A stretch of 64,000 bases of DNA, taken from assembly GCA_963714205.1 (NCBI GenBank), contig CAVQNQ010000007.1, positions 186,001-250,000 of the forward strand, in the 5' to 3' direction. Numbering within the stretch: the stretch's first letter is position 1; each line of letters starts with the position of its first letter. The DNA comes from CAVQNQ01 sp963714205 (GTDB lineage Bacteria > Acidobacteriota > Terriglobia > Bryobacterales > Bryobacteraceae). The position numbers and the translations under genes were made by a program. Of this stretch, positions 48,059 through 56,038 are shown in pieces. The notes beneath the pieces were generated by a model. That model made no database searches and was not told the DNA's origin. It worked only from the letters and a program-made list of their open reading frames with translations.

Positions 48059-48613
48059 TTACAGGAGGCGCATTTCACCCAGACGCCTATACACCAGCGC
48101 CACGGGCAGCCCTACCACGTTGAAATAGCAGCCCTCCAGCCGCTCGATGAACTTCGAAGCCAGACCTTGAATGGCGTACGCGCCGGCCTTATCCATGGGC
48201 TCTCCGCTGGCGACGTAAGCGTCGATCTCGCGCGCGCTCATGGGCCCGAACCAGACCGCGGTCGTGGCCCAATCGCGGACCATCCGGGCGCCGCGTTTCA
48301 AGCAGATGCCGGTCATCACCTCGTGGCGGCGGCCGGAGAGCAGCTCCAACATGCGGCGCGCATCGGCCGCGTCGGCGGGCTTGCCAAGCATCTGGCCGTC
48401 GATCACCACGGTGGTATCGGCGCCCAGGATGATCTCCCCCGGCGCGGCCGGCACCGCCCGCGCCTTCCACTCGGCGAGGCGGCGCACGTAGTCCTGGGGC
48501 GTCTCACCGTCGAGCGGAGACTCATCCACGAGTGCCGTGCGGACCACGAAGGGAATGCCCGCCTGGAGCAGAATGTCAGCGCGGCGCGGCGACTGCGAGG
48601 CGAGCACGAGCAT
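48059..48613 (-). CDS. maf: Maf/YhdE nucleoside triphosphate pyrophosphatase
   Basis: A 184-residue Maf protein that hydrolyses non-canonical or dTTP/UTP-type nucleotides. Motifs: LVLASQSPRRADILLQAG at the N-terminus, the DESP loop (VDESPLDGE), ILGADTTVVIDGQMLGKP, and DKAGAYAIQGLASKFIERLEGCYFNVVGLP. The ATG at 48613 puts the signature at residue 2. It is divergent from ppk2 with only 24 bp between the two start codons. Confidence 0.95.
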   Translation of the reverse strand: MLVLASQSPRRADILLQAGIPFVVRTALVDESPLDGETPQDYVRRLAEWKARAVPAAPGEIILGADTTVVIDGQMLGKPADAADARRMLELLSGRRHEVMTGICLKRGARMVRDWATTAVWFGPMSAREIDAYVASGEPMDKAGAYAIQGLASKFIERLEGCYFNVVGLPVALVYRRLGEMRLL

Positions 48614-48619
48614 GACTTC

Positions 48620-48629
48620 AGTGTAGAAT
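48620..48629. promoter_or_regulatory. Overlapping divergent -10 hexamers between maf and ppk2
   Basis: The ten bases AGTGTAGAAT contain TAGAAT on the plus strand (48624-48629, 8 nt before ppk2) and TACACT on the minus strand (48625-48620, 6 nt before maf). Both genes would be leaderless or nearly so, and RNA polymerase could not occupy both promoters at once. Confidence 0.5.
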
Positions 48630-48637
48630 GGTGCGGA

Positions 48638-49447
48638 ATGAAACATCTCGTACGCGAACTTGCCGTGCCTCCCGGCTCCAAATTCAAGCTGGCGCAAGTC
48701 GATCCGGAAGATACCCATGGCGTGGAGAAGCCCCAGGCGGCCGACCGGCTCGCCAAGAACCTGGAACGGCTCTCCGTCCTGCAATACCTGCTGTATGCGG
48801 ACGCCAAACAGGCGCTGCTGGTGGTCCTGCAGGGCATCGATGCCGGCGGCAAGGACGGTACCATACGGCACGTCATGAGCGGGCTGAACCCGCAAGGCGT
48901 CACGGTTATGCCATTCAAGGTGCCGGAGGGCGCTGAGAAGCGCCACGACTATCTGTGGCGCGTGCACAAGGCGGTTCCCGAGCTCGGCAGCATCGGGATC
49001 TTCAACCGCTCGCAATACGAGGACGTGCTGGTGGTGCGGGTGCACGGCCTGGTTCCCAAGCCGGTGTGGTCGAAGCGCTACCAACAGATCAACGATTTCG
49101 AGCGCATGCTGAGCGAGAACCGCGTGCGCATCGTCAAGTTCCTGCTTTATATCTCCAAGGAAGAGCAGGCCCGGCGCTTCCGCCAGCGGCTCGACGATCC
49201 ATCCAAGAACTGGAAATTCTCCCAGGCCGATATCAAGGAGCGCGGATACTGGGATCAGTACATCGAGGCCTACGAGGATATGCTGCGCAAGTGCAGCACG
49301 GAGTGGGCGCCCTGGTACGTGATTCCGGCAAATCACAAATGGTTCCGCGACCTGGCGGTGTCGGAAATTGTGCGCCACACGCTCGAGAGCATGGATCTGG
49401 AGTTCCCCAAGCCCACCGCGGACCTGGCGGAAATCAAGTTCGAGTAG
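48638..49447 (+). CDS. ppk2: Polyphosphate kinase 2 family protein
   Basis: A 269-residue PPK2-type kinase that phosphorylates nucleotides (NMP or NDP) with polyphosphate. The Walker A region VVLQGIDAGGKDGTIRHVMSG, the lid FNRSQYEDVLVVRVH, and ERGYWDQYIEAYEDML with SPWYVIPANHKWFRD-like PWYVIPANHKWFRDLAVSEI are all diagnostic. The length (about 270) fits one-domain class III-type PPK2. It is convergent with the membrane glycosyltransferase (14-bp overlap). Substrate (AMP or ADP) cannot be fixed from sequence. Confidence 0.93.
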   Translation: MKHLVRELAVPPGSKFKLAQVDPEDTHGVEKPQAADRLAKNLERLSVLQYLLYADAKQALLVVLQGIDAGGKDGTIRHVMSGLNPQGVTVMPFKVPEGAEKRHDYLWRVHKAVPELGSIGIFNRSQYEDVLVVRVHGLVPKPVWSKRYQQINDFERMLSENRVRIVKFLLYISKEEQARRFRQRLDDPSKNWKFSQADIKERGYWDQYIEAYEDMLRKCSTEWAPWYVIPANHKWFRDLAVSEIVRHTLESMDLEFPKPTADLAEIKFE

Positions 49448-50756
49448 GCGCGCCGGTCAGGCGGTCGAAGGCACAGGCTATCAGCGTCATCACGAAGGGC
49501 AGAAACGGTTCGCTCAGTCTGGCCACGGCGATCGTGGCGGCGTGAAACAGCGTGGCGAACAACAGCATCATGTACAAGGTGAAGAAGCGCCTGCGCTCGC
49601 TCCACAACACGAAGACCGCGAGTGGGATGAGCAGCGGAACCAGGCGCTCAATCATGAGGAGCCCGGCCTCGCTGGGCACGTAGCCGGCTTCGCGAAGGCC
49701 CTTGTAGGAGAGCGGGGGCCCGTTGTTCCAGTCATTGCCTGGATCTCCCACCCAGTACAGGAAGATCCTGCGGAACGAAATGGCGAGGTATTCCAAAGGG
49801 GCTTGCCGGATGGAACGCAACCCTCGCTCGGTCCAATACTTGTCGCCCTCCACCGATGTGGGGTCATGTTTTTCCCAGCCCGGGCCGTACAGCACCTCTC
49901 TCCACACGCGCATGTATCCGATCCGCTTGATCACGTGGTCGAACTCCGGGCTGGCCTGCCACACCGCCGCGTTACTGGTGGCCAGGGGTATCAGCGCGTG
50001 ATAACGGATGTAGTTGTGGAGAGTCCAGGGGAAGATCGTGATACCGGCGGCCAATCCCGCCACCACCCCCAGCCGCCATGCCCGCTTTCGGGGCAGCAGC
50101 ACAGGAAGCGCGATCATCATGAACAGCGGATAGAGCGCGAGGGTGGGCCGAATCAGATCGGCGATCCCGATCGAGACACCCAGGATGGCGAAGCGGCCCC
50201 CAGTAGGCCTCTCCACGGCGTCGAGTGTGAGCCATGCAATCGCCAGCAGCATGGGCGTGAAGAGGTTCTCGCTCAGCACTACGCGCGGCTCGACGTAGAG
50301 CGGGAAACAGACGGCCACCAGAAGGGCGGCGATCAACCCGGCCCTTTTTCCGAAAATGCGCCTCCCCAGGAGATAGGTCAGCCAGACGGGAATCAGCCCG
50401 ACGAAGCACTGCACAATGCGCACCCACCGGTATGACTCGTGGCCCGCCGCCACGAATACGGACGCAATGAAAGCGGGGTACAGGGGAACCCGGCCCGGCC
50501 ACGAAAAAAAATCTCCTGCCCACAGTCCTCGCGCGAGGTTGGCATAACCAGGCTCATCGCCGCCCAACGTCGAGAAGGCGTCGGGAACCGAAGCGTTATA
50601 GTCGAGAATCCGCAGCAGCCGCAGGGCGAGCGCGGCTACCAGTATCGCGACCAGAGCCCAATTGATCCCGGCGAGCCGGACTCCGAGGGAAGCGGCGAAT
50701 TTTCGGATGCCAGGCGTGCCATCGAGCTGGGGGGATCGCATTTGCTGCAATTGCAT
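49434..50756 (-). CDS. PMT/ArnT-type membrane glycosyltransferase (GT39/GT83-like)
   Basis: About 440 residues with around 11 hydrophobic helices. The first periplasmic loop carries the acidic catalytic-type motif GGDEPGYANLARGL, followed by PLYPAFIASVFVAAG and the RR/SEN regions typical of polyprenyl-phosphate-sugar transferases (PMT_2 family). It probably transfers a sugar from a lipid carrier to a surface glycan or protein. Start uncertain: ATG 50756 or 50741, neither with a good Shine-Dalgarno. It is divergent from dciA; a PMT-like protein also occurs at 10129-11580. Confidence 0.8.
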   Translation of the reverse strand: MQLQQMRSPQLDGTPGIRKFAASLGVRLAGINWALVAILVAALALRLLRILDYNASVPDAFSTLGGDEPGYANLARGLWAGDFFSWPGRVPLYPAFIASVFVAAGHESYRWVRIVQCFVGLIPVWLTYLLGRRIFGKRAGLIAALLVAVCFPLYVEPRVVLSENLFTPMLLAIAWLTLDAVERPTGGRFAILGVSIGIADLIRPTLALYPLFMMIALPVLLPRKRAWRLGVVAGLAAGITIFPWTLHNYIRYHALIPLATSNAAVWQASPEFDHVIKRIGYMRVWREVLYGPGWEKHDPTSVEGDKYWTERGLRSIRQAPLEYLAISFRRIFLYWVGDPGNDWNNGPPLSYKGLREAGYVPSEAGLLMIERLVPLLIPLAVFVLWSERRRFFTLYMMLLFATLFHAATIAVARLSEPFLPFVMTLIACAFDRLTGAPTRT

Positions 50757-50867
50757 GATCTTACTTGAAAAGTGTAGCGGCTTTGTGCTTTCCACGGGTC
50801 CTTGAGATGTATCAGGACCAACCATTGGCGGAGAGTCTGCGGCCGTATCTTGGCCGGGCCTCCATGA

Positions 50868-50873
50868 TAAAAT
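50868..50873 (+). promoter_or_regulatory. -10-like hexamer before dciA
   Basis: TAAAAT, 11 nt before ATG 50885, without a Shine-Dalgarno between. A leader of only about 5 nt is predicted. Confidence 0.35.
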
Positions 50874-50884
50874 GGCCGCACCAC

Positions 50885-51286
50885 ATGGAACGCGCCAGCA
50901 AAGTCATACGGGGATTGCGATTGCCCACCGATACCTTTTCCGCCGAGGAAGTGGCTTGCGGGGCGTGGCGCAGCGCCGTGGGAAAGACCATCGCGGCGCA
51001 CACGCGCGCGGTGCATCTGGTGCGGACCCGCCTGGTGATTGAAGTGGAAGACAGCATCTGGCAGCGCCAGTTGAACGGCCTCTCGCGCTCCGTTCTGCGC
51101 AATCTTGAGAAAAACCTCGGCGCGGGGCTGGTGGAAGACCTGGAGTTCCGGGTGGTTCCGCGCCGCCGCGAACCGCGGCGCGCCACCGCGGCCATGCCGG
51201 CGACCGCGGCCGACGAAGCCGCCGGCATCACCGACCCGGTTCTGCGCGCCATCTACCAGGCGTCACGGAAAAAGGCACAAGCGTGA
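50885..51286 (+). CDS. DciA-like protein (DUF721)
   Basis: A 133-residue DUF721-family protein. The core at about 20-80 reads CGAWRSAVGKTIAAHTRAVH then LVIEVEDSIWQRQLNGLSRS, the KH-like domain of DciA, the ancestral loader of the DnaB replicative helicase. The C-terminal third is Arg/Ala-rich. ATG 50885 was chosen because the family starts this way (MERASKVIRGL); an ATG at 50864 is in frame. Its stop overlaps the gatC start (GTGA), so it heads dciA-gatC-gatA. Confidence 0.8.
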   Translation: MERASKVIRGLRLPTDTFSAEEVACGAWRSAVGKTIAAHTRAVHLVRTRLVIEVEDSIWQRQLNGLSRSVLRNLEKNLGAGLVEDLEFRVVPRRREPRRATAAMPATAADEAAGITDPVLRAIYQASRKKAQA

Positions 51287-51582
51287 AGATCACAGAAACG
51301 GAAGTTCGCTACGTGGCCGATCTGGCCAATCTCAAGCTCACCGACGCGGAAGTCGCCCGGTTCCAGGCGGACCTGGATGGCATCCTGGAACATGTCGCCA
51401 GCTTGAACGAAGTCGATACCGAAGGGGTCGAGCCGATGGCCCAGGTGCTCTACGAGGCCGGCGAGACGGCCACCCTGCGGGCGGATATCCCGGTTCCGCC
51501 ATTGGGCAACGCGGCCGCCCTGGCCAACGCTCCGCAGAGCGGCGCGGGATATTTCAAAGTGCCCAAGATCATCGAACGGTAG
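51283..51582 (+). CDS. gatC: Asp/Glu-tRNA amidotransferase subunit C
   Basis: A 99-residue GatC, the small stabilising subunit of the GatCAB amidotransferase that makes Gln-tRNA(Gln) and/or Asn-tRNA(Asn). ITETEVRYVADLANLKLTD at the N-terminus and the C-terminal LRADIPVPP...GYFKVPKIIER are family hallmarks. Starts with GTG overlapping the dciA stop. gatA follows after 14 bp. gatB is not in the window. Confidence 0.95.
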   Translation: MKITETEVRYVADLANLKLTDAEVARFQADLDGILEHVASLNEVDTEGVEPMAQVLYEAGETATLRADIPVPPLGNAAALANAPQSGAGYFKVPKIIER

Positions 51583-51596
51583 TGCGCTTTATTGAA

Positions 51597-53036
51597 ATGG
51601 ACATTCCATCCCTGACCATCGACAGCGTGCGGGAGGGTCTGCTCTCCAAACGCTTCAGCGCCATCGAACTGGCCACCCAGGCGCTGCGCTTTGCTGAATC
51701 CGAGAATCCCCGGACCGGCGCCTACCTGCATTTCTCGCCGGAGCGCGCGCTGGCGGCGGCCGGGCGCGTGGACCGGCAACTGGCTCAAGGCGAAGATCCC
51801 GGCCCGCTGGCCGGCGTGCCCGTGGCGGTGAAAGACGTGATCCTCACGCAGGGCGTCAAGACCACCTGCGGTTCAAAGCTCCTGGCCAACTACATTCCGC
51901 CTTATGACGCCACGGCGGTGATCCGCGTCGAGCGCGCCGGCGGCATCATCGTCGGCAAGACCAACTGCGACGAGTTTGCCATGGGGTCCTCCACCGAGAA
52001 CTCGGCCTTCGGAGCGGTGCGCAACCCGGTGGCGCTCGACCGCGTGCCGGGAGGATCGAGCGGCGGTTCGGCGGCGGCCGTAGCCCAGGGCACCGCCGTA
52101 GTGGCGCTGGGATCGGACACGGGCGGCTCCATCCGCCAGCCGGCCTCGTTTTGCGGCGTGGTCGGCGTCACACCCACCTATGGGCGCGTCTCGCGCTACG
52201 GGCTAACGGCGTTCGCCAGCTCGCTCGATCATATCGGCCCCTTCGCCCGCTCGGTCAAGGATGCCGCCACGCTGCTGCGGGTCATGGCGGGCCGCGATCC
52301 GGCCGATTCCACCTCCGCCGACGCCCCGGTACCGGATTACTCGGCACTGCTCGGGGGCCCGGTAAAAGGCTTGAAGCTTGGACTGCCCCGCGAGTATCTA
52401 AAGGACCTGAAGAGCGAAACCGGCGATTTGATCCGCCGCGGGGTGGAGGCTTTCAAAAGCCTGGGCTGTGAGGTCCGGGAGATCGGCATGCCAGCCACCG
52501 AGCATGCCATTGCGTGTTATTACATCATCGCCACCGCGGAGGCCAGTTCTAACCTGGCGCGCTACGATGGCGTCCGGTACACGTATCGCTCGGGAAGCAT
52601 GGAAACTCTTTCGGATATGTACCGCAATACCCGTGGAGAGGGATTCGGCGCCGAATGCAAGCGCCGCATCATGCTGGGGACCTACGTTCTCAGCGCCGGG
52701 TATTACGACGCCTATTATTTGAAGGCGCAGAAGGTGCGCGCGCTGGTGGCGCGCGATTTCGCCAACGCTTTCGACGAGGTGGACGCCGTGGTGGCCCCGG
52801 TCTCGCCCTTTCCGGCATTCAAGCTGGGCGAGAAGGTGGACGATCCGTTGGCCATGTACCTTTCCGATATCTATACGATTACCGGCAGTTTGGCGGGCAT
52901 TCCGTGCATGAGCGTACCATGCGGAAAGACCGCCGGGGGGCTGCCGGTGGGGATGCAACTGCTTACCAGGCATTTCGACGAGACCACCATGTTCCGGCTC
53001 GCGCATGCCCTGGAAACCGCCGGCGGCGCGAACTGA
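51597..53036 (+). CDS. gatA: Asp/Glu-tRNA amidotransferase subunit A
   Basis: A 479-residue amidase-signature enzyme generating ammonia for tRNA transamidation. The Ser-cisSer-Lys triad is visible: Lys in VPVAVKDVI, the Ser/Gly block PGGSSGGSAAAVAQG, and Ser in GSDTGGSIRQPASFCG. The GatA-specific C-terminal GIPCMSVPCG...GLPVGMQLL is present. ATG 51597 lies at the start of family homology; the frame is open upstream within dciA/gatC. Confidence 0.97.
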   Translation: MDIPSLTIDSVREGLLSKRFSAIELATQALRFAESENPRTGAYLHFSPERALAAAGRVDRQLAQGEDPGPLAGVPVAVKDVILTQGVKTTCGSKLLANYIPPYDATAVIRVERAGGIIVGKTNCDEFAMGSSTENSAFGAVRNPVALDRVPGGSSGGSAAAVAQGTAVVALGSDTGGSIRQPASFCGVVGVTPTYGRVSRYGLTAFASSLDHIGPFARSVKDAATLLRVMAGRDPADSTSADAPVPDYSALLGGPVKGLKLGLPREYLKDLKSETGDLIRRGVEAFKSLGCEVREIGMPATEHAIACYYIIATAEASSNLARYDGVRYTYRSGSMETLSDMYRNTRGEGFGAECKRRIMLGTYVLSAGYYDAYYLKAQKVRALVARDFANAFDEVDAVVAPVSPFPAFKLGEKVDDPLAMYLSDIYTITGSLAGIPCMSVPCGKTAGGLPVGMQLLTRHFDETTMFRLAHALETAGGAN

Positions 53037-53072
53037 GCGCCGGCCCGGCTTCACTATATCGAGGGAGACAAC

Positions 53073-53726
53073 ATGACTCAGAGGATACAAATGGGAATTT
53101 CCTATCCGTACCAATTGCCGGCGCTGCCTTACGCGTTTAACGCGCTGGAGCCTTACATCGACGCCAAGACCATGGAAGTGCATCATGGCGGGCACCACAA
53201 GGCTTATGTGACCAATCTCAACAAAGCCATCGAATCGGCGGCCAACCTGCAAGGCGTCACGCTGGAGGATCTGCTGGCCAAGAACTGCGCCATGGTTCCG
53301 GAGAACATCCGCACGGCCGTACGCAATAACGGCGGCGGTCATGTGAACCACTCCATGTTCTGGAAGATCATGAAGGCGCCCGGATCGGACCCCGCCGGCA
53401 ATAAGCCGGTTGGCAACGTGGCCCAGGCCATCCATGCCACTTTCGGCAGTTTCGAGAGCTTCCAGGAGAAGTTCAACCAGGCCGCCGCGACGCGCTTCGG
53501 TTCGGGATGGGCGTGGCTCCTGAAATCCGGCACGAAGCTGGACATCGCCTCCACCGCTAACCAGGACAGTCCGTTGATGGAAGGCAAGTTTCCGGTGATG
53601 GGACTGGACGTGTGGGAGCACGCCTACTACCTCAAGTATCAGAATCGCCGGCCCGAGTACATCGCGGCTTGGTGGCACGTGGTGAACTGGGAAGAAATCG
53701 AGAACCGCTTCAACGCGGCGATGTAG
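53073..53726 (+). CDS. sodA: Superoxide dismutase, Mn-type
   Basis: A 217-residue Fe/Mn superoxide dismutase. Metal ligands by alignment are His37 (MEVHHGGHH), His93 (GGGHVNHSMFW), Asp179 and His183 (DVWEHAYYLKYQNRRPEY). GGHxNHSxFW and the NQDSPLMEG segment favour manganese over iron, although metal choice cannot be certain from sequence. GAGGGAGAC precedes ATG 53073; the ten extra N-terminal residues are not needed for the fold. No signal peptide, so cytoplasmic. Confidence 0.93.
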   Translation: MTQRIQMGISYPYQLPALPYAFNALEPYIDAKTMEVHHGGHHKAYVTNLNKAIESAANLQGVTLEDLLAKNCAMVPENIRTAVRNNGGGHVNHSMFWKIMKAPGSDPAGNKPVGNVAQAIHATFGSFESFQEKFNQAAATRFGSGWAWLLKSGTKLDIASTANQDSPLMEGKFPVMGLDVWEHAYYLKYQNRRPEYIAAWWHVVNWEEIENRFNAAM

Positions 53727-53738
53727 CGGCCCTTGTGG

Positions 53739-53779
53739 GCAGGACCCTGGTCTGCTGGCCGGCCCCCCTGGCCGGCCAG
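53739..53779. repeat. Double palindromic hairpin element (REP-like)
   Basis: Two adjoining stems: GCAGGACC/GGTCTGC (53739-53755, one bulged base) and a perfect 10-bp CTGGCCGGCC/GGCCGGCCAG (53755-53764 with 53770-53779). No T-run follows, so it is not a standard terminator. Similar GC-rich twin hairpins after genes are a feature I associate with Solibacter-type genomes. It lies between sodA and the SnoaL-like gene. Confidence 0.5.
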
Positions 53780-53801
53780 GACGATCCGCGAAACTGCCAA
53801 G

Positions 53802-54221
53802 ATGAACGATCAACAAAAGAAGGAGCAGCATTCTGGAGTGCGGGATCAAGAGATCCGTGCGGCACTGGATCAGCATTGGGCGGCGTCCGATGCCAACGAT
53901 TTTGAAACGGAGCACCGCATCTATCACGAGGACGCGGTGCTGGAATACCCGCAGTCTGGCGAGCGAACCCGCGGTCGGCGCAACATACAGAACCAACGCG
54001 CCAGTCAGCCGAGCGAAAAGCGGTTTACTGTCCGGCGAATCATTGGCGGCGGTGATCTTTGGGTCACCGAATTCATCCTGACATATGACGGCAAGCCGTC
54101 CTACACCGTGAGCATCATGGAGTTCAGGGGCGACCAGGTTGCGCGGGAAACACAGTACTTTGCGGATCCATTCGTGGCACCCGCATGGCGCGCTCAATGG
54201 GTCGAACGGATGGACACGTAA
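53802..54221 (+). CDS. SnoaL-like (NTF2-fold) protein
   Basis: A 139-residue protein with the NTF2/SnoaL cone-fold pattern: an N-terminal helix pair (EIRAALDQHWAASDANDFETEHRIYHEDAVLEYP), GERTRGRRNIQNQR, and terminal strands WVTEFILTYDGKPSYTVSIM...QVARETQYFADPFVAPAWRA. Such proteins may be isomerases/cyclases or ligand-binding modules. ATG 53802 is used. Flanked by the hairpin element upstream and convergent with the DUF1080 gene. Function unknown. Confidence 0.75.
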   Translation: MNDQQKKEQHSGVRDQEIRAALDQHWAASDANDFETEHRIYHEDAVLEYPQSGERTRGRRNIQNQRASQPSEKRFTVRRIIGGGDLWVTEFILTYDGKPSYTVSIMEFRGDQVARETQYFADPFVAPAWRAQWVERMDT

Positions 54222-54302
54222 TCGCGAAGCCTAAACCGATGGATTGGAGCGATTGGTCGGTTACGATCCAGCACCGGGATCGATGCGTGCGCGGAGCGCC
54301 GC

Positions 54303-55082
54303 CTACTGCTTCGCCGTGAGGAGCCTGTCCTCTTTCGGGAACGTCTCGACAACGATATCTTTGTACCGGGCTTCCTGCGACCCGTTCCAGCCGTGGAGCT
54401 GGATCCCGATTGGTCCGGCGACGATGCGACCGGGATCGGCCTCTCGCCATTCCATGGTCTCCACGCCATTGAAGGCGCAGCGGACCCGGTTGCCTCGAGC
54501 CAGAATCTCCACTTTGTTCCATCCATTCTGGCTGGTCACCGTCTGGTTGGTCGTATAAAGCACCCGGTTGAACTTGTTCAGAATGTAATCCCATATCGCC
54601 GGAATAGGAAACGCGACCAGCGGCCCGCGTATGGTCCATTTGTTAGCCGGGTTCCCCGCATCCGGGACTACTGTTCCCCAAAAGCCAATCCCGGCGTGGT
54701 TTTCCGACTCGACGATTCTTGACGAGAGCGTCAGCCGGAAATCCGTGTAGTTGTCCTTCGTGAAGAGACAAGTCGATTCGACCCTGCCCGTGGAACGTCC
54801 AACGATCTCGCCCCGGTCGACGGACCACAACTCGGTGTCGCCGTCCCAGCCATTCAGCGTTCGGCCGTCGAAAATCGTCTTCTTAACACTCTTACCTGTG
54901 CGCGGCGGGACGATCGGGATCGCGGCCAACTCGGCTGCACTCATACTCTGAGCCGGCACAGGCGCAGAGGGCGGATTCCCCACAGGGGGTGCATTCCCCG
55001 CGTTTTGGCTCCACAGCAGCCCTGCGGTTACGGACAGCCCGGCTGCAGCGCCTAAGAATAGAAGAAACGAGGGTCTGTTCAT
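54303..55082 (-). CDS. Secreted DUF1080 (3-keto-disaccharide hydrolase-like) protein
   Basis: A 259-residue exported protein. A signal peptide/anchor (FLLFLGAAAGLSVTAGLLWS) and Pro-rich spacer lead into a concanavalin-like DUF1080 domain from about residue 68: TIFDGRTLNGWDGDTELWSV, GEIVGRST, GPIGIQLHG and ARYKDIVVETF. Members are glycoside-hydrolase-like (3-keto-glucoside hydrolases) and abundant in soil Acidobacteria. A TACTCT hexamer lies 7 nt before the ATG. No oxidoreductase partner (GMC/GFO-IDH) is adjacent. Confidence 0.8.
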   Translation of the reverse strand: MNRPSFLLFLGAAAGLSVTAGLLWSQNAGNAPPVGNPPSAPVPAQSMSAAELAAIPIVPPRTGKSVKKTIFDGRTLNGWDGDTELWSVDRGEIVGRSTGRVESTCLFTKDNYTDFRLTLSSRIVESENHAGIGFWGTVVPDAGNPANKWTIRGPLVAFPIPAIWDYILNKFNRVLYTTNQTVTSQNGWNKVEILARGNRVRCAFNGVETMEWREADPGRIVAGPIGIQLHGWNGSQEARYKDIVVETFPKEDRLLTAKQ

Positions 55083-55089
55083 CTCAAAC

Positions 55090-55095
55090 AGAGTA
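55090..55095 (-). promoter_or_regulatory. -10-like hexamer before the DUF1080 gene
   Basis: TACTCT on the minus strand, 7 nt before ATG 55082. No Shine-Dalgarno is visible. Confidence 0.4.
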
Positions 55096-55134
55096 CCATT
55101 AGTTATCGGCAGAACTCATAAGCAGCGCCTTTGC

Positions 55135-55172
55135 AATTCGGATGGGTGCGGGAGCCTGCAAGCATCCGAATT
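55135..55172. repeat. 10-bp perfect inverted repeat
   Basis: AATTCGGATG (55135-55144) and CATCCGAATT (55163-55172) flank 18 nt. It lies in the gap 55083-55257 between the DUF1080 promoter and the end of prmA. It could be an operator or a prmA 3' hairpin; there is no T-run. Confidence 0.45.
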
Positions 55173-55257
55173 GGTTGGAACTGAGGTTCCGCTTTGAGTC
55201 GAGAAGGCGCCCAGCCGAGTCCAAGACCCGCTGCAGAACGAGGGTCTGCCCGACAGA

Positions 55258-56010
55258 CTACCCTGGAATGAGTATCAAGCTCCACTCGTTCTTGTGGCGG
55301 ACCTCGCCGGCGGGCAGGACTGACTGCACCTTCTCCACTTCGCCTCTATCGAACCCGCTCGCCACCAGCTTCCCATGGGGGCGCAGCACTCGCAGCAACT
55401 CCGGCGCCAGCCGGATCACCGCTTCCGGATTGATGTTAGCCAGCACTAGATCCGCCGAGGCTGCGGCTATGGCGTCCACCGATCCCACGAAGCCTTCACC
55501 CGCGATCTCCACCGCCACGGGGTCGATATCGCAGGCATAAACCCGCTCTGCTCCCAGCAGCCGCGCCGCGCGCGCCAAGATTCCCGACCCGGTGCCCACA
55601 TCGAGCACGCGCATGCCCGGCTTGAACAGCTCTTCGAGCGCCTCCAGGCAAAGCTGGGTGGTTTCGTGGACTCCCGTGCCGAAAGCCATCCCCGGATTCA
55701 CCGCTATGCGCAGGCGGCCGGCGGGTGTCGGGTCGTCGAGCCATTCGGGCACCAGGAAAAAACGTCTGCCGACCTCCATGGGCCGCCAGAGATCCTTAGC
55801 CGTCTGGACCCAATCGCGCTCTTCCTCGATGCGCCACCGCGCGCCGGGATAGCGCCGGCGAAGCATGCCGCGATCGGCGGCATCCTCCTCGAAGAAGGCT
55901 CGCACGCGGGCGGGACTCAGCTCGACGATGCCCGCCGAGCCCAACTCCCACAGCTCGGCGATCAGCAGGTCGCGGTCCTCCGCGTCGCATTCGATCTCGA
56001 TTGAGAACAT
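55258..56010 (-). CDS. prmA: Ribosomal protein L11 methyltransferase
   Basis: A 250-residue SAM-dependent methyltransferase that trimethylates ribosomal protein L11. The N-terminal substrate-recognition domain spans about 1-95. The PrmA-specific NPGMAFGTGVHETTQLCLEAL precedes SAM motif I RVLDVGTGSGILARAA and motif IV LVLANINPEAV. It is shorter than E. coli PrmA (293), as in many phyla. AAGGA lies 7 nt before ATG 56010. It diverges from the DapA-like gene across 28 bp. Confidence 0.92.
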   Translation of the reverse strand: MFSIEIECDAEDRDLLIAELWELGSAGIVELSPARVRAFFEEDAADRGMLRRRYPGARWRIEEERDWVQTAKDLWRPMEVGRRFFLVPEWLDDPTPAGRLRIAVNPGMAFGTGVHETTQLCLEALEELFKPGMRVLDVGTGSGILARAARLLGAERVYACDIDPVAVEIAGEGFVGSVDAIAAASADLVLANINPEAVIRLAPELLRVLRPHGKLVASGFDRGEVEKVQSVLPAGEVRHKNEWSLILIPG

Positions 56011-56020
56011 GTAGGGTCCT

Positions 56021-56029
56021 TGCTATCGT
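56021..56029 (+). promoter_or_regulatory. Extended -10-like element before the DapA-like gene
   Basis: TG-C-TATCGT (56021-56029) ends 9 nt before ATG 56039, the third TGCTATNNT element in the window. A leader of 2-3 nt is predicted. Confidence 0.4.
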
Positions 56030-56038
56030 GGAATTAAA

